The notes under the pieces were generated by a model. That model worked only from the letters and a program-made list of their open reading frames with translations. It was not told the origin of the DNA and ran no database searches. A stretch of 64,000 nt of DNA, taken from Kiloniellaceae bacterium (GTDB taxonomy: Bacteria; Pseudomonadota; Alphaproteobacteria; Kiloniellales; J153). The stretch lies in assembly GCA_021776095.1 (NCBI GenBank), contig JAJFGO010000088.1:1-64000 (forward strand). The letters are read 5' to 3'. Of the stretch, positions 10,801-18,894 are shown in pieces. Both the position numbers and the translations under genes were made by a program. The stretch's first letter is position 1; the number at the start of each line of letters is the position of its first letter.

Positions 10801-11391
10801 CAATTCCTCCATCAATTCGGCGAAGCCTTGCTCCTGCGCATGGATCGAGACCTCGGCGATATCCCCGGCTAAGTCGGGGGTGCCCAGCACCTCTTCGCGC
10901 GCGGCACGCAGCATCTCCGCCGCCGAGCGCTCGTCCAGCACTTGAAAGTGCGGCGCGATACCGGCCTCGAGCGGAAAGCGGCCGAGCAGCGATTGGCAAA
11001 AGGCATGGATGGTTTGAATCTTCATGCCACCGGGCGCATCGAGCACCCGGGCAAACAACGCGCGCGCGCGCGTGGCCATGGCCTCGTCCGGCGCCTTGCC
11101 AAGCAGCTTCGACAACTCGGCGATCAGAGTCTCGGGCGCGGCCGTCACCCAACGGGCGAGTTGGTCGGCCAGGCGATTGGCCATTTCCGCCGCCGCCGCC
11201 TTGGTGAAGGTCAGGCACAGAATGCGCGCCGGGGCGGTGCCGTGGAGCATAAGACTGAGCACCCGGTCGGTCAGCACCTTGGTCTTGCCGGTGCCGGCCG
11301 AGGCGCCGACCCAGACCGAGGCCGCGGGGTCGGCCGCGGGGCGTTGCGCCGCCGAGGCCGCTTGGCGGGCCCGTTCGGCCTCGGCGCTCAT
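7873..11391 (-). CDS. addA: Double-strand break repair helicase-nuclease AddA
   Basis: This 1172-residue UvrD-like helicase with a C-terminal nuclease domain is a subunit of AddAB, which resects double-strand breaks for RecA. Walker A is GASAGTGKTKVLTDR near residue 35, and motif II is LIDEAQDTNPEQW. DAKQSIYSFQRADP, VMTVHGAKGLQAPVVFLPD and LLYVALTRAEDRLYICGW are helicase motifs III-VI. The nuclease aspartate/lysine are in RVRIVDFKTNRPAP close to the end. ATG 11391 overlaps the addB stop (ATGA). An upstream in-frame ATG would extend it into addB and is less likely. Confidence 0.97.
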   Translation of the reverse strand: MSAEAERARQAASAAQRPAADPAASVWVGASAGTGKTKVLTDRVLSLMLHGTAPARILCLTFTKAAAAEMANRLADQLARWVTAAPETLIAELSKLLGKAPDEAMATRARALFARVLDAPGGMKIQTIHAFCQSLLGRFPLEAGIAPHFQVLDERSAAEMLRAAREEVLGTPDLAGDIAEVSIHAQEQGFAELMEELARERGRLQRLLGRPGGIDAAETAVLRLLEVAPEDTPQEALEGACRDQAFDHLGLRLTVRALMAGSAAEHAKAAVLQAWLDGDAATRAASFDTYCALFLTQEGVPRARLLTKAAEADAPGALDVMTGEAQRLIAARAKLNALRVAGATLALLRLGDAILDVYKRQKTARALLDYDDLILSARDLLAEQGAASWVLFKLDGGLDHILIDEAQDTNPEQWEVVDMLSAEFFAGEGARDTPRTVFAVGDAKQSIYSFQRADPAAFGRMRDHFAARARDAGQTWAKVDLAHSFRSCAAILHAVDAVFAQDSARDGVLFGEAALAHAAVRLGQAGSVEIWPPAPAEDGADPAPWEPPTARRGATPARTRLARLIARRIHDWTRATLAPGELGPGHEAWLDSKRRRLRPGDILVLVRRRNAFVEELVRELKHLEVPVAGVDRMVLRDQLAVMDLVALGRFLLLPEDDLTLASVLKGPLIGFDEDQLYAVAHGRGRTSLWQSLGAHAARDPHCRAARARLSDLLARADFVPPHELFAQILTDDWGGASGRARLLARLGPDANDPIEEFVSLALAFEQEHAPSLEGFLHWVEVGAQVVKRDMEMGQDAVRVMTVHGAKGLQAPVVFLPDTLQTPQARKGLYWLNDEKQGDGAALLLWPLRKALDGPAAARARAEAQAAQEREYRRLLYVALTRAEDRLYICGWAMQKAPPAGCWHTLVETALSEIGEAVEFALGDPGAEGWTGPGWRLKTPQTSAPDKEDAAADAAVAGAVVATAPLPDWACRAPRPEAAPPRPLAPSRPSQGEPPAVSPLGLDRGRRFLRGNLIHRLLQSLPDLPAEARPAAARRYLSAAGQDLSAAQKDEIAAVTLAVLEDPDFASIFGPGSRAEVPVAGVVGSGAGGEVVSGQLDRLVVERDRVRIVDFKTNRPAPAHEAEVASLYLRQMAAYRAVLAGVYPGRRIECLLLWSDGPRLMQLSDASLAAHAP

Positions 11392-14300
11392 GACTCTTCG
11401 CCGCCGTCGTCGCCGGCAGCCCATTCCTGAAGCCGCGCCAGATGGCCATAGTCGCTGTAACGCCCGGCCCATTTCGGGCGGGGCCGGGCCAGGTACGGCG
11501 TCGCCGGATCGTCGAATTCGTCGATCAGATGGCGCAAGCCCACCAAGGCGTCGCCGGCCAGCGCCCCCGTGTCGCCCTTCAGGGGTTTTATCTCGCCGGG
11601 CGGTTCGGCGCCGCGCAGGCGCCAGTGTTCGAGACCCGCGACCGGCGCGGCGGGCACGCCGTCGAAACCGCCGGCCGCCGCGATGGCGGCCTCCAAAGGC
11701 AATTGCGGCGCGAACCCGAAACCAATCTCCTTGGCCGAGGGCACGGTGCCGGTCTTGTAATCCAGGATCGTCAGGGTGCCGTCGGGCCGCACATCGATGC
11801 GATCGGCAATCGCGGTCAGGATGAAGTCACCGCCGGGCGCGGCGATTTCCAGACGTCCCTTGACCTCGGCGAAGCGGCGCCATCCATTTTGCGCGCCGCC
11901 TTCGCGCTCGCGGGCCGCGAACCAGGCGGCGATGCGGATAAAGCGGGGCCACCAGAAGGCGCGCACCCCGGGCGCCGCCGCTTCGGCCTCGAAAACCGCG
12001 CGGCCGCAGGCGATCAGGGCGGCCTCGGGATTTTCCGGCGGGCCATGGGGATGGTCGCGCACGTAGGCTTCCAGGGCGCCGTGCACCAGCTTACCCAAAT
12101 CCGCCGCGCCCGGATCGGCGTCGAGCGGATCGAGTGCCTTGAGCTTCAAAATGCGCCGCGCGTAAAGATCGTAGGGGTCGCGCATCCAGGTCTCGACCGC
12201 GGTGACCGAAAGCTCGCGCGGGCGCTCGGCCACCGGTGGACAGGGGGCCGGCGGGCCGGTGTCGAGCCAGCGCGCCGGGCGGTCCAGCGCCTCCGCCCAG
12301 GCCAGGGGCGCGGCCGTGCCTTGGGCCAGGCCCGGCGCCAGGTCATTCGGTCCGTGGTCGAAGCTCCGCAACAGCGCGGCCAGGCGCAGCAACCAGCGCG
12401 AGGGCACCGTGGGCGTGCCCTCGACCCGGGTGGCCCGAGTCAACACCACCTGGGGCGCGCAAAAGGCCTGGGCGAAATCGTGCGCCGCCAGGCCGATTCG
12501 CCGCTCCGGCGCGGGCAAACCGAAGGTCGCGCGCATGGGCCGGCTCAGCCAAGGCCCCGGTTCGACCTCGGCCGGCCAGGTGCCCTCGTTCAAGCCGCCC
12601 AGGATGACCAAGTCGGCGTGCTGCAACCGCGCCTCCAGCGGGCCCCAGACAGCCAAGCGAGGGTGTCGGCCATAACGCGGGCGTACAACCTGGCCTGCTA
12701 AAAGCGCACTCAAGAGAGCCGGAAAGCGCACACCCATGCCCCGGCCGCCCAGGTCCGGAACCTCCGCGGCGGCGCCGCGTAATTCGGCCATGAAACTGGC
12801 TAGGGCCTCGCCCGCCTCGCCGGACCACAGGCGGTCGGCGCCGGCCGCCTCGTCGATGGCGGCCAGCGCCTCGGCAACCGCGATGTGCGCGTCGAGCAGC
12901 GCGGTCAGACTAGGCGCTGACTTGACCGCTTTGGTCAAGGGAACGCACAGGTTTTCCAGACCCTTAAGCCAGTCGATCAAGGCCCGATCCGCCTTGGCTG
13001 CGCGCAGCGCGCGTTTCAGTCCAGGGAAACCGGGCGCCGGCCGGGCACCGCGCAGGACCGCGCGCTCCAGCGCGCGGACCCGGGCCCGGAAGCGGCCCGG
13101 CGCTTGCCCGCCCGCAGCCAGGGGGTGTTTCAGCGCGGCGAGCAGGGCGAGCGGCGCCAGACCCTCCGCCATCATCTCGGCGGTCAGGCGCAGAAAAGCG
13201 CCGGGCGGCGTATCGGCCAAGGGCGTGCCGGCGGAATCGTCGACCGCGATGCCCCAACGGCCCAGGGCGGCGGCGACCCGCCGCGCCAGGCCCCGGTCCG
13301 GCGTCACCAGCGCCGCGCGGCGCCCCGGGGTTTCAAGCGCCTCACGCAGCAACAAGGCGATAACTCCGGCCTCCTCGCCCGGGCCGGGACAATCTATGCG
13401 CCGAACCCCGGCCAGGGCCTCCTGAACCTCGACCGGCGCGATGGCATCGGCGGCGGCGCGCCATCCAGCGGTCATGTCGGCCGGGGCCATGGCCAGATTG
13501 ATCAGGCGGGCCCGGCTCTCCGGCGCGTCCGGTGGTTCCGATTCGGCGCCGGGCCAAACTTGGACCGCGTCGCGCGCGACCTCCAGGCGGGTCAGCAAGG
13601 CGGCCAGACCGTGTTGCGGATGCGCCGAGTCGTCCGCGACGGCCTGCCAGGTCGGCTCGTCGCAGGCCCGGTCCAGGCCGGGCAGGACAACGGCGCCCTG
13701 GGGCAAGCGGGCGACCACGGCGAGCAGCGCGGCGGTCGCCGGAATACTGCCGGTCGACCCGGCGGCGACGATGGGGCGGTCGGGCGGCGCCGCGGCCCAG
13801 GCGCGCGCTTGCAGTTCCAAAAGGCGGCGGCGGCGCGCGGCCGGGCCGATGCATCCCAGCGCCGCCTCGATCGCCGGCCAACGCTCGGTCAGGATGGCCA
13901 GAAAACGCAAGGTGATCTGCCAGTGATCCGCGTAGTCGGCCGGCGCCAGGTCCTCCAGACCGCCAAAACCCAGTCCCTCGGTCTCGACCTGATCGAGCAG
14001 GCGGGCCAGTTCCGCCGCCAGGCGCGCGGCCTGGTCCTCGCTCGGGCCGCCAGGAGCGGCGGCCTGACCGCGGAGTTGACCGGCCTGCTGAATCAGGCGC
14101 GCGAGCAAGAGTTGCCTGCGCAAGGCGGGCAAGGCGGGCGGCAGGTTCAAAGCGTCGCCCGGCGCCAGGCCCGCCTCCTCGCCGGCCAGGATCAGTTCCT
14201 CGGCGTCCACGTCGCCGAGCGGCACCAGGCGCGGCAGCAGAAGCGACCGCCCGGCGCTGGCGCGTAAGAAGGCCTCCTGCAAAGCGCGGCAGGCGCGCCG

Positions 14301-14456
14301 GGTCGGCAGCAGAATCGTATGCTCGGCCAAGGCTAATGGGTTGCTGCCGGCGCGCTTCAGCAGGCCTTGGGCCAAGGAGTCAACGAAGGAGACAGTGGGC
14401 GCAATGCTGTAGACCGCAGGTGCGCGCTGACCGGCCGCCGGCGCGCGGTCGTTCAT
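11388..14456 (-). CDS. addB: Double-strand break repair protein AddB
   Basis: This 1022-residue partner of AddA has an inactivated helicase-like fold plus a RecB-type nuclease. The nuclease motif near the C-terminus is TILDYKTGTVPSAKE followed by the Gln-containing FAPQLPLEAA. The N-terminal TILLPTRRACRALQEAF replaces a true Walker A, as expected for alphaproteobacterial AddB. The gene overlaps murU upstream and addA downstream by four bases each, so five genes from tsaE to addA appear to form one translationally coupled operon. Confidence 0.95.
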   Translation of the reverse strand: MNDRAPAAGQRAPAVYSIAPTVSFVDSLAQGLLKRAGSNPLALAEHTILLPTRRACRALQEAFLRASAGRSLLLPRLVPLGDVDAEELILAGEEAGLAPGDALNLPPALPALRRQLLLARLIQQAGQLRGQAAAPGGPSEDQAARLAAELARLLDQVETEGLGFGGLEDLAPADYADHWQITLRFLAILTERWPAIEAALGCIGPAARRRRLLELQARAWAAAPPDRPIVAAGSTGSIPATAALLAVVARLPQGAVVLPGLDRACDEPTWQAVADDSAHPQHGLAALLTRLEVARDAVQVWPGAESEPPDAPESRARLINLAMAPADMTAGWRAAADAIAPVEVQEALAGVRRIDCPGPGEEAGVIALLLREALETPGRRAALVTPDRGLARRVAAALGRWGIAVDDSAGTPLADTPPGAFLRLTAEMMAEGLAPLALLAALKHPLAAGGQAPGRFRARVRALERAVLRGARPAPGFPGLKRALRAAKADRALIDWLKGLENLCVPLTKAVKSAPSLTALLDAHIAVAEALAAIDEAAGADRLWSGEAGEALASFMAELRGAAAEVPDLGGRGMGVRFPALLSALLAGQVVRPRYGRHPRLAVWGPLEARLQHADLVILGGLNEGTWPAEVEPGPWLSRPMRATFGLPAPERRIGLAAHDFAQAFCAPQVVLTRATRVEGTPTVPSRWLLRLAALLRSFDHGPNDLAPGLAQGTAAPLAWAEALDRPARWLDTGPPAPCPPVAERPRELSVTAVETWMRDPYDLYARRILKLKALDPLDADPGAADLGKLVHGALEAYVRDHPHGPPENPEAALIACGRAVFEAEAAAPGVRAFWWPRFIRIAAWFAAREREGGAQNGWRRFAEVKGRLEIAAPGGDFILTAIADRIDVRPDGTLTILDYKTGTVPSAKEIGFGFAPQLPLEAAIAAAGGFDGVPAAPVAGLEHWRLRGAEPPGEIKPLKGDTGALAGDALVGLRHLIDEFDDPATPYLARPRPKWAGRYSDYGHLARLQEWAAGDDGGEES

Positions 14457-15208
14457 TCTTGGACCCAGTGGACGCTCAGGTACTGCAGCGCGTCCTCGAC
14501 CTCCCGCAAGTGTTCAGGCGTGCCGATGTGGAACCATTCGCCGTCATGGCGCAGACCCCAAAGACGCTCGCGCTCCGCCGCGATGTCGTACACGCGGTTG
14601 AGCGAGAAGGCGCCCTCCGGCGTGTCGTCGAACAGCCGTGGATGGAGAATTTGCAAGCCGGCGAACACGAAGGGCGCGACCTCGCGCTCGCCCCGGCGAC
14701 GCAGGCGTCCGTCGGGGCCGAGAATGAAGTCGCCGCGACCTTCGTAGCCAACCGCAAAGGCCGTGGGATGCATGAGCAGGAGTGCATCCATCCGCGCATC
14801 GTCCCACGCCGCCGCCAGTCGGCGCAGCGCCGGGGTACAACTGTCCAGCCAACAGACGTCGCCGTTGATCACGAAGAAGGCCTCGGCGCCCAAAAGCGGC
14901 AGGGCATGACGCACGCCACCGCCGGTTTCCAGACGATCGGCCTCACGCGAGAACACGACACGCGGTCGGGCGCGATCCTTCAGGTGGGCTTCGATCTGCT
15001 CGCCCAGATAGTGCAGGTTGACCACGGCCTCAGCGACCCCGGCGGCTGCCAAACGATCGAGCACCGTGTCGATCATGGGCCGCCCGCACACCTCAATCAG
15101 CGGCTTGGGCGTGTTTGCCGTCAGGGGTCGCATCCGCTCGCCCAGGCCGGCGGCCAGGACCATGGCCCGGTGCGGCATGGCCGCGGGCGGATTGCCGGTG
15201 GTGGTCAC
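14453..15208 (-). CDS. murU: N-acetylmuramate-1-phosphate uridylyltransferase (MurU-type nucleotidyltransferase)
   Basis: This 251-residue sugar nucleotidyltransferase has the classic N-terminal signature MVLAAGLGERMRPLT followed by PKPLIEVCGRPMI, and FFVINGDVCWLD for the metal site. Next to an AmgK-type kinase, this family is MurU, which makes UDP-MurNAc from MurNAc-1-P in the peptidoglycan-recycling bypass known from Pseudomonas and many proteobacteria. GTG 15208 is preferred as start because it overlaps the amgK stop as GTGA; ATG 15178 is the alternative and would remove ten residues. Confidence 0.92.
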   Translation of the reverse strand: MTTTGNPPAAMPHRAMVLAAGLGERMRPLTANTPKPLIEVCGRPMIDTVLDRLAAAGVAEAVVNLHYLGEQIEAHLKDRARPRVVFSREADRLETGGGVRHALPLLGAEAFFVINGDVCWLDSCTPALRRLAAAWDDARMDALLLMHPTAFAVGYEGRGDFILGPDGRLRRRGEREVAPFVFAGLQILHPRLFDDTPEGAFSLNRVYDIAAERERLWGLRHDGEWFHIGTPEHLREVEDALQYLSVHWVQE

Positions 15209-16224
15209 GGCAGGGCCCCCGGCGGCGCGACCCGCTGCGCGGCGGGGATTTCGCGGTCGAACCAGGCCTTGACCGTCGCCAACGCCGGCTTTTCCAAATC
15301 CGCCTCGAGCAAGCGCCAGACGCGCGGGATGTGGCGCAGGTACTGCGGCTTGGCATCGCGCCGGCACAAGCGGGTGAAGATGCCGATGATCTTGGCCGCG
15401 CGCTGCGCCCCCAGGACCGCATAGGAGTCCAGAAACGCGGCGCGATCCAAATCCGGAAAGGCGTCGAGATAGCGCGTCAGCATGGCCTCCACTATAGTCG
15501 GCGAGATATCGCGCCGGGCATCTTCCAGCAAGGATACAACGTCGTAGGACATGGGCCCAATGACCGCGTCCTGAAAATCGAGCAGCCCGCAGGCCGCGAT
15601 CCCGTCGCGCCCTTCGACCAACATGAGGTTGTCTACATGGTAGTCGCGCAGTACCAGGGTATCGGGCGCGCCGTGCGCCAAGGGCAAGACCGCACGCCAA
15701 GCCTCCAGGTACGACTCACCGGGCGCCGCCGGCGTTGCCTCGCCGCGTACGGCGGGCAGGAACCACGCTGGCAGCAGCGCTACCTCGTCGAGCAAGCGCG
15801 CCTCATCATAGGGCGGCAAGGCCTCGGCCGCCGGCATCCCGGGCCGCCAAGCGCGATGCAAGGCGATCAGAACATCAATCGCCAGGCGATAGAGTTCGGC
15901 CTCCGCGGCGCCTTCGCTTAAGGCCCGTGTGAAGGTACGGTCGCCGAAATCCTCGAGCAGCAACAGGCCGGCCGGCTCGTCCAAGTGCAGCGGGCGTGGC
16001 GCGCTAAGCCCGAGATCGAGCAGTTGCCGGGCGATCCGCAAAAAGTCCTGCACGTTCTCACGCGGCGGCGGGGCATCCATCAGCACCGCGCGCCGCGCGC
16101 CCCGGGTTACCCGGTCGTAGCGGCGGAACGAGGCGTCTGCGGCCAACAAGACGCGCCGGGCCCCGCTCCAACCGGCCGAGGCCAGGAAGGCGTCGATCAG
16201 CGCGTCGCGGTTAGCCGAATTCAT
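15205..16224 (-). CDS. amgK: Anomeric MurNAc/GlcNAc kinase (AmgK-type phosphotransferase)
   Basis: This 339-residue aminoglycoside-phosphotransferase-fold kinase has LLLLEDFGDRTF, the catalytic loop LRDYHVDNLM and the metal motif GLLDFQDAVIGPMSYDV. With murU immediately downstream it is assigned as AmgK, which phosphorylates free MurNAc at the anomeric position during cell-wall recycling and lowers fosfomycin sensitivity in species that have it (known for the family). The start MNSANRDA (16224) overlaps tsaE by 14 bases; a longer start at 16257 is possible. Confidence 0.92.
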   Translation of the reverse strand: MNSANRDALIDAFLASAGWSGARRVLLAADASFRRYDRVTRGARRAVLMDAPPPRENVQDFLRIARQLLDLGLSAPRPLHLDEPAGLLLLEDFGDRTFTRALSEGAAEAELYRLAIDVLIALHRAWRPGMPAAEALPPYDEARLLDEVALLPAWFLPAVRGEATPAAPGESYLEAWRAVLPLAHGAPDTLVLRDYHVDNLMLVEGRDGIAACGLLDFQDAVIGPMSYDVVSLLEDARRDISPTIVEAMLTRYLDAFPDLDRAAFLDSYAVLGAQRAAKIIGIFTRLCRRDAKPQYLRHIPRVWRLLEADLEKPALATVKAWFDREIPAAQRVAPPGALP

Positions 16225-16717
16225 GGAGTCCCTCGCAGCGTTGCGCCCAGGTGCCATGGCCGGTCACCGCGACCCGGCGCGCCTCAGGATCCTCGACGAA
16301 AGTGAGCCGCAGGTCGAGCCGCTCGTCCGGCAACAAGGAGCCCAGGCGTTCCGGCCACTCGATCAGGGGAATACCCTCGGTCAAAGCCTCTTCGAAACCC
16401 AACTCATAGACTTCCTCCGGGCGCTCCAGGCGATAAAGGTCGAAGTGCCAGACCGCGGCGGGCGCTCGCTCGTAGACCTGCAGCAGGGTAAAGGTGGGGC
16501 TGGGCACCTCCTCCCCCGGCGCACCGTCGGGAAGCGGCGGCAGAGCGTTTATGAAGGCCCGCGCGAAGGTCGTCTTGCCGGCGCCCAGGTCGCCGCCAAG
16601 GGCGATGACATCGCCAGTGCGCACGCATGCGGCGACAGCCCGTGCCAGGGCGGCGGTCGCCCCGATATCAGGCAGATCGAGCTCGAACGAGACGGAGCGC
16701 GGAAGCGGCGCGGCCAT
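16211..16717 (-). CDS. tsaE: tRNA threonylcarbamoyladenosine biosynthesis ATPase TsaE
   Basis: This 168-residue P-loop ATPase of the t6A pathway works with TsaB and TsaD. Walker A is GGDLGAGKTTFARAFI at about residues 44-60, followed by PSPTFTLLQVYE and the hallmark HFDLYRLERPEEVYELGFEEA. The position at the head of the murU-amgK cluster is common in alphaproteobacteria. ATG 16717 is chosen because conserved sequence begins right after MAAPLPRS; longer starts would intrude into the divergent promoter region. Confidence 0.95.
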   Translation of the reverse strand: MAAPLPRSVSFELDLPDIGATAALARAVAACVRTGDVIALGGDLGAGKTTFARAFINALPPLPDGAPGEEVPSPTFTLLQVYERAPAAVWHFDLYRLERPEEVYELGFEEALTEGIPLIEWPERLGSLLPDERLDLRLTFVEDPEARRVAVTGHGTWAQRCEGLHEFG

Positions 16718-16859
16718 GGCCCGAGCTTGTAGCGGGCGCGGGGTGAGCCGGCAACCGGGCAGTGAGCATCGGCACCGGCGGTTAACGGCAAGTCTTGCAA
16801 ACTGACGCCGTCCATGGTTCAGCTTGGCACCCAATCGAGAGCCGGGAGCCCCAGCAAAC

Positions 16860-17876
16860 ATGAGCGATCACACCACAGATATCGCCATCGTCGGCGCCGG
16901 ACCGGTCGGCCTCTTCGCGATCTTCGAATGCGGCATGCTGAAAATGCGCTGCCATGTAATCGACGCCTTGGAGGCCTTGGGCGGACAGTGCGCGGCCTTG
17001 TATCCAGAAAAGCCGATTTATGACATTCCCGGCTTCCCTGAGATCCGAGCCGATCGTATCGTCGAACATCTGGCCGAACAGGCCGCGCCCTTCGATCCGG
17101 TCTATCACCTGGGCCAGCAGGTCAGCGCCCTGACGCCGAAGGGCGAGCGCTGGCTGGTGGAAACCTCGGCCGGCACGCGCATCGATGCCCGGGCCGTGAT
17201 CGTCGCCGCCGGCGGCGGCGCGTTCGGCGCGAACCGCCCGCCGTTGCCGCGCCTAGCCGAGTTCGAAGGCCACAGCGTGTTCTATCTGGTCAAGCGGCGC
17301 GAGGATTTTCGCGGCAAGCGCATCGTGATCGCGGGCGGCGGCGATTCGGCGCTCGATTGGGTGCTCTCGCTAGCCGAGCTGGCCGAGAAGATTTACGTGG
17401 TGCACCGACGGCCCAAGTTCCGCGGCACACCGGACAGCGTCGCCCGCCTGCATGCCCTGGCCGAGAACGATGGGCCGGTCGAGCTTGTGGTGCCCTATCA
17501 ACTGTCCGGGCTGGAGGGCGAGGGCGGGCGCCTGGAGGCGGTAACGGTCAAGACCCTAGAGGGCGAAACCCGGCGCCTGGACGCGGAGATTCTGCTGCCG
17601 TTTTTCGGCCTGTCCATGAACCTGGGGCCGATCGCAGATTGGGGCCTGGCGCTCGACCACGGCCAGGTCGCGGTCGACCCGACAAACTGTCAGACCAGCG
17701 CGCCCGGCGTCTTCGCGGTCGGCGACATCGCCAGTTACCCGGGCAAGCTGAAACTCATCCTGTGCGGTTTCTCCGAAGCGGCCATGGCGGCGCACGCCAT
17801 CTATGGCCTGGTGCATCCCGATCAGGCGCTGCACTGGGAATACTCGACCACCAAGGGCGTGCCCGGACACAAGTGA
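16860..17876 (+). CDS. Ferredoxin--NADP+ reductase, thioredoxin-reductase-like type
   Basis: This 338-residue two-dinucleotide-domain flavoprotein has an N-terminal FAD motif IAIVGAGPVGLFAIF. LGGQCAALYPEKPIYDIPGFP is diagnostic of the TrxR-like FNR subfamily and lacks the redox-active CxxC of thioredoxin reductase. The NADPH motif is IVIAGGGDSALDW and the second FAD motif is AVGDIASYPGKLKLILCGFSEAA. The family shuttles electrons between NADPH and ferredoxin or flavodoxin. It is transcribed divergently from tsaE with 142 bases between starts. Its exact partner is not shown by context. Confidence 0.92.
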   Translation: MSDHTTDIAIVGAGPVGLFAIFECGMLKMRCHVIDALEALGGQCAALYPEKPIYDIPGFPEIRADRIVEHLAEQAAPFDPVYHLGQQVSALTPKGERWLVETSAGTRIDARAVIVAAGGGAFGANRPPLPRLAEFEGHSVFYLVKRREDFRGKRIVIAGGGDSALDWVLSLAELAEKIYVVHRRPKFRGTPDSVARLHALAENDGPVELVVPYQLSGLEGEGGRLEAVTVKTLEGETRRLDAEILLPFFGLSMNLGPIADWGLALDHGQVAVDPTNCQTSAPGVFAVGDIASYPGKLKLILCGFSEAAMAAHAIYGLVHPDQALHWEYSTTKGVPGHK

Positions 17877-17995
17877 TCCGGGGGCCGGACTCAAATCGGC
17901 CGGCGTCCCGCTTAATCGAGCCTTAACCGTGAGGGTCGAGGCTAACGCCCGTGACCGCCCGCGATACGGCGGCGGTTAGGTGCTAAGGTCCGAGA

Positions 17996-18739
17996 ATGGA
18001 GAGCGGCGAGACTCGAGGCATGGATGGGGCCCTGCCCTTGGCGGAGGCAGCGGCCCGCTTGGGCTTGAGCCGCGACGCCCTGCGCATGCGAATTCGCCGC
18101 GGCAAGGCGCGCGGCTTCAAGCACGGCGGTCAGGTTTTCGTCTGGCTCGACGACGCGGCGCTGGCGGCGGCCAAGGCAAAGCAGGGCCCGGCGCGCCACC
18201 CCGCCGCGGCCAGCGCCGCACAACGCGACGGCGCTGTGCCGCCCGCCGCCGCTCCGAATAGCGATGCTTGGTCCGCTCTGGCGGCGCTTCAAAAGGAAGA
18301 GATTGCGCGTCTGATCGGCGAGACCGAGCGCCTGAACGTACGCCTCGACCGGCACTTGGAAGAGATGAGCGAGATGCGCCAGATGTTGCAGCGCGAGCAG
18401 GTCTTGCGTCAGCAAGAACAAGCTCTGCGCCGCGACGTACAGAGTCTGCTGGAGCGTTTGGTTACCCATCCATCCCTGGGGGCTCCGCTGGCCGCGGCCA
18501 CCTCGCCGGAATCGGCGCCCCTAACCGCCACCGAGCCTTCCCCCGCAACGAATATGCCGGAAACGCCGAATGCACCCGGAACACCGGAGACACCGGCGGC
18601 CGACGGCAGCCTGGCAGAGATGCTCAAGCAAATCGGCCAATCGCTGCGCGAGGTGGAAGCCCGCGACGCCGCGCGCAGGGCCCCCGAGACACCCCAGCCG
18701 TCCGAAGCGCCGGGCCCAACCCGGCCCGAGGATGCATGA
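17996..18739 (+). CDS. Hypothetical protein with N-terminal helix-turn-helix and coiled coil
   Basis: This 247-residue protein is not recognised as a named family. Residues 12-60 read as a MerR/excisionase-type DNA-binding helix-turn-helix (LAEAAARLGLSRDALRMRIR, then RRGKARGFKHGGQVFVW). Residues 95-160 form a strongly charged, heptad-like coiled coil rich in Glu, Arg and Gln. The rest is a Pro/Ala/Thr-rich low-complexity tail ending acidic. The layout suggests a DNA-tethering or nucleoid-structural protein rather than an effector-binding regulator (inference). An AAGG site precedes ATG 17996. It stands alone between the flavoprotein and gdhB. Confidence 0.75.
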   Translation: MESGETRGMDGALPLAEAAARLGLSRDALRMRIRRGKARGFKHGGQVFVWLDDAALAAAKAKQGPARHPAAASAAQRDGAVPPAAAPNSDAWSALAALQKEEIARLIGETERLNVRLDRHLEEMSEMRQMLQREQVLRQQEQALRRDVQSLLERLVTHPSLGAPLAAATSPESAPLTATEPSPATNMPETPNAPGTPETPAADGSLAEMLKQIGQSLREVEARDAARRAPETPQPSEAPGPTRPEDA

Positions 18740-18743
18740 ATCA

Positions 18744-18770
18744 GGCGCCGGTGCGGCGCCGATCATTTTT
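18744..18770 (+). terminator. Possible intrinsic terminator after the HTH/coiled-coil gene
   Basis: GGCGCC at 18744-18749 pairs with GGCGCC at 18755-18760 around a GGTGC loop, followed after five bases by TTTTT (18766-18770). The stem is only six base pairs and the T-tract is short and displaced, so this is a modest candidate. Confidence 0.4.
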
Positions 18771-18894
18771 CCCCATTTTCCCGTGGATGCGTTAGTTTGC
18801 CATAGTTAACCCGGCTTGACTGGGCCATGGGGGCCAAGTGAGGGCGCGCGCAGGGGCGAAAATTGAAAAACAGATTTCGGATAGCGGGGCAAAC

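Noticed and set aside
11442-12701. 419-residue plus-strand open frame opposite addB
   Set aside because: It is an antisense shadow of addB with low-complexity composition.
13104-14267. 387-residue plus-strand open frame opposite addB
   Set aside because: Same reason: it is opposite a real gene, with Gln/Arg/Gly-rich noise.
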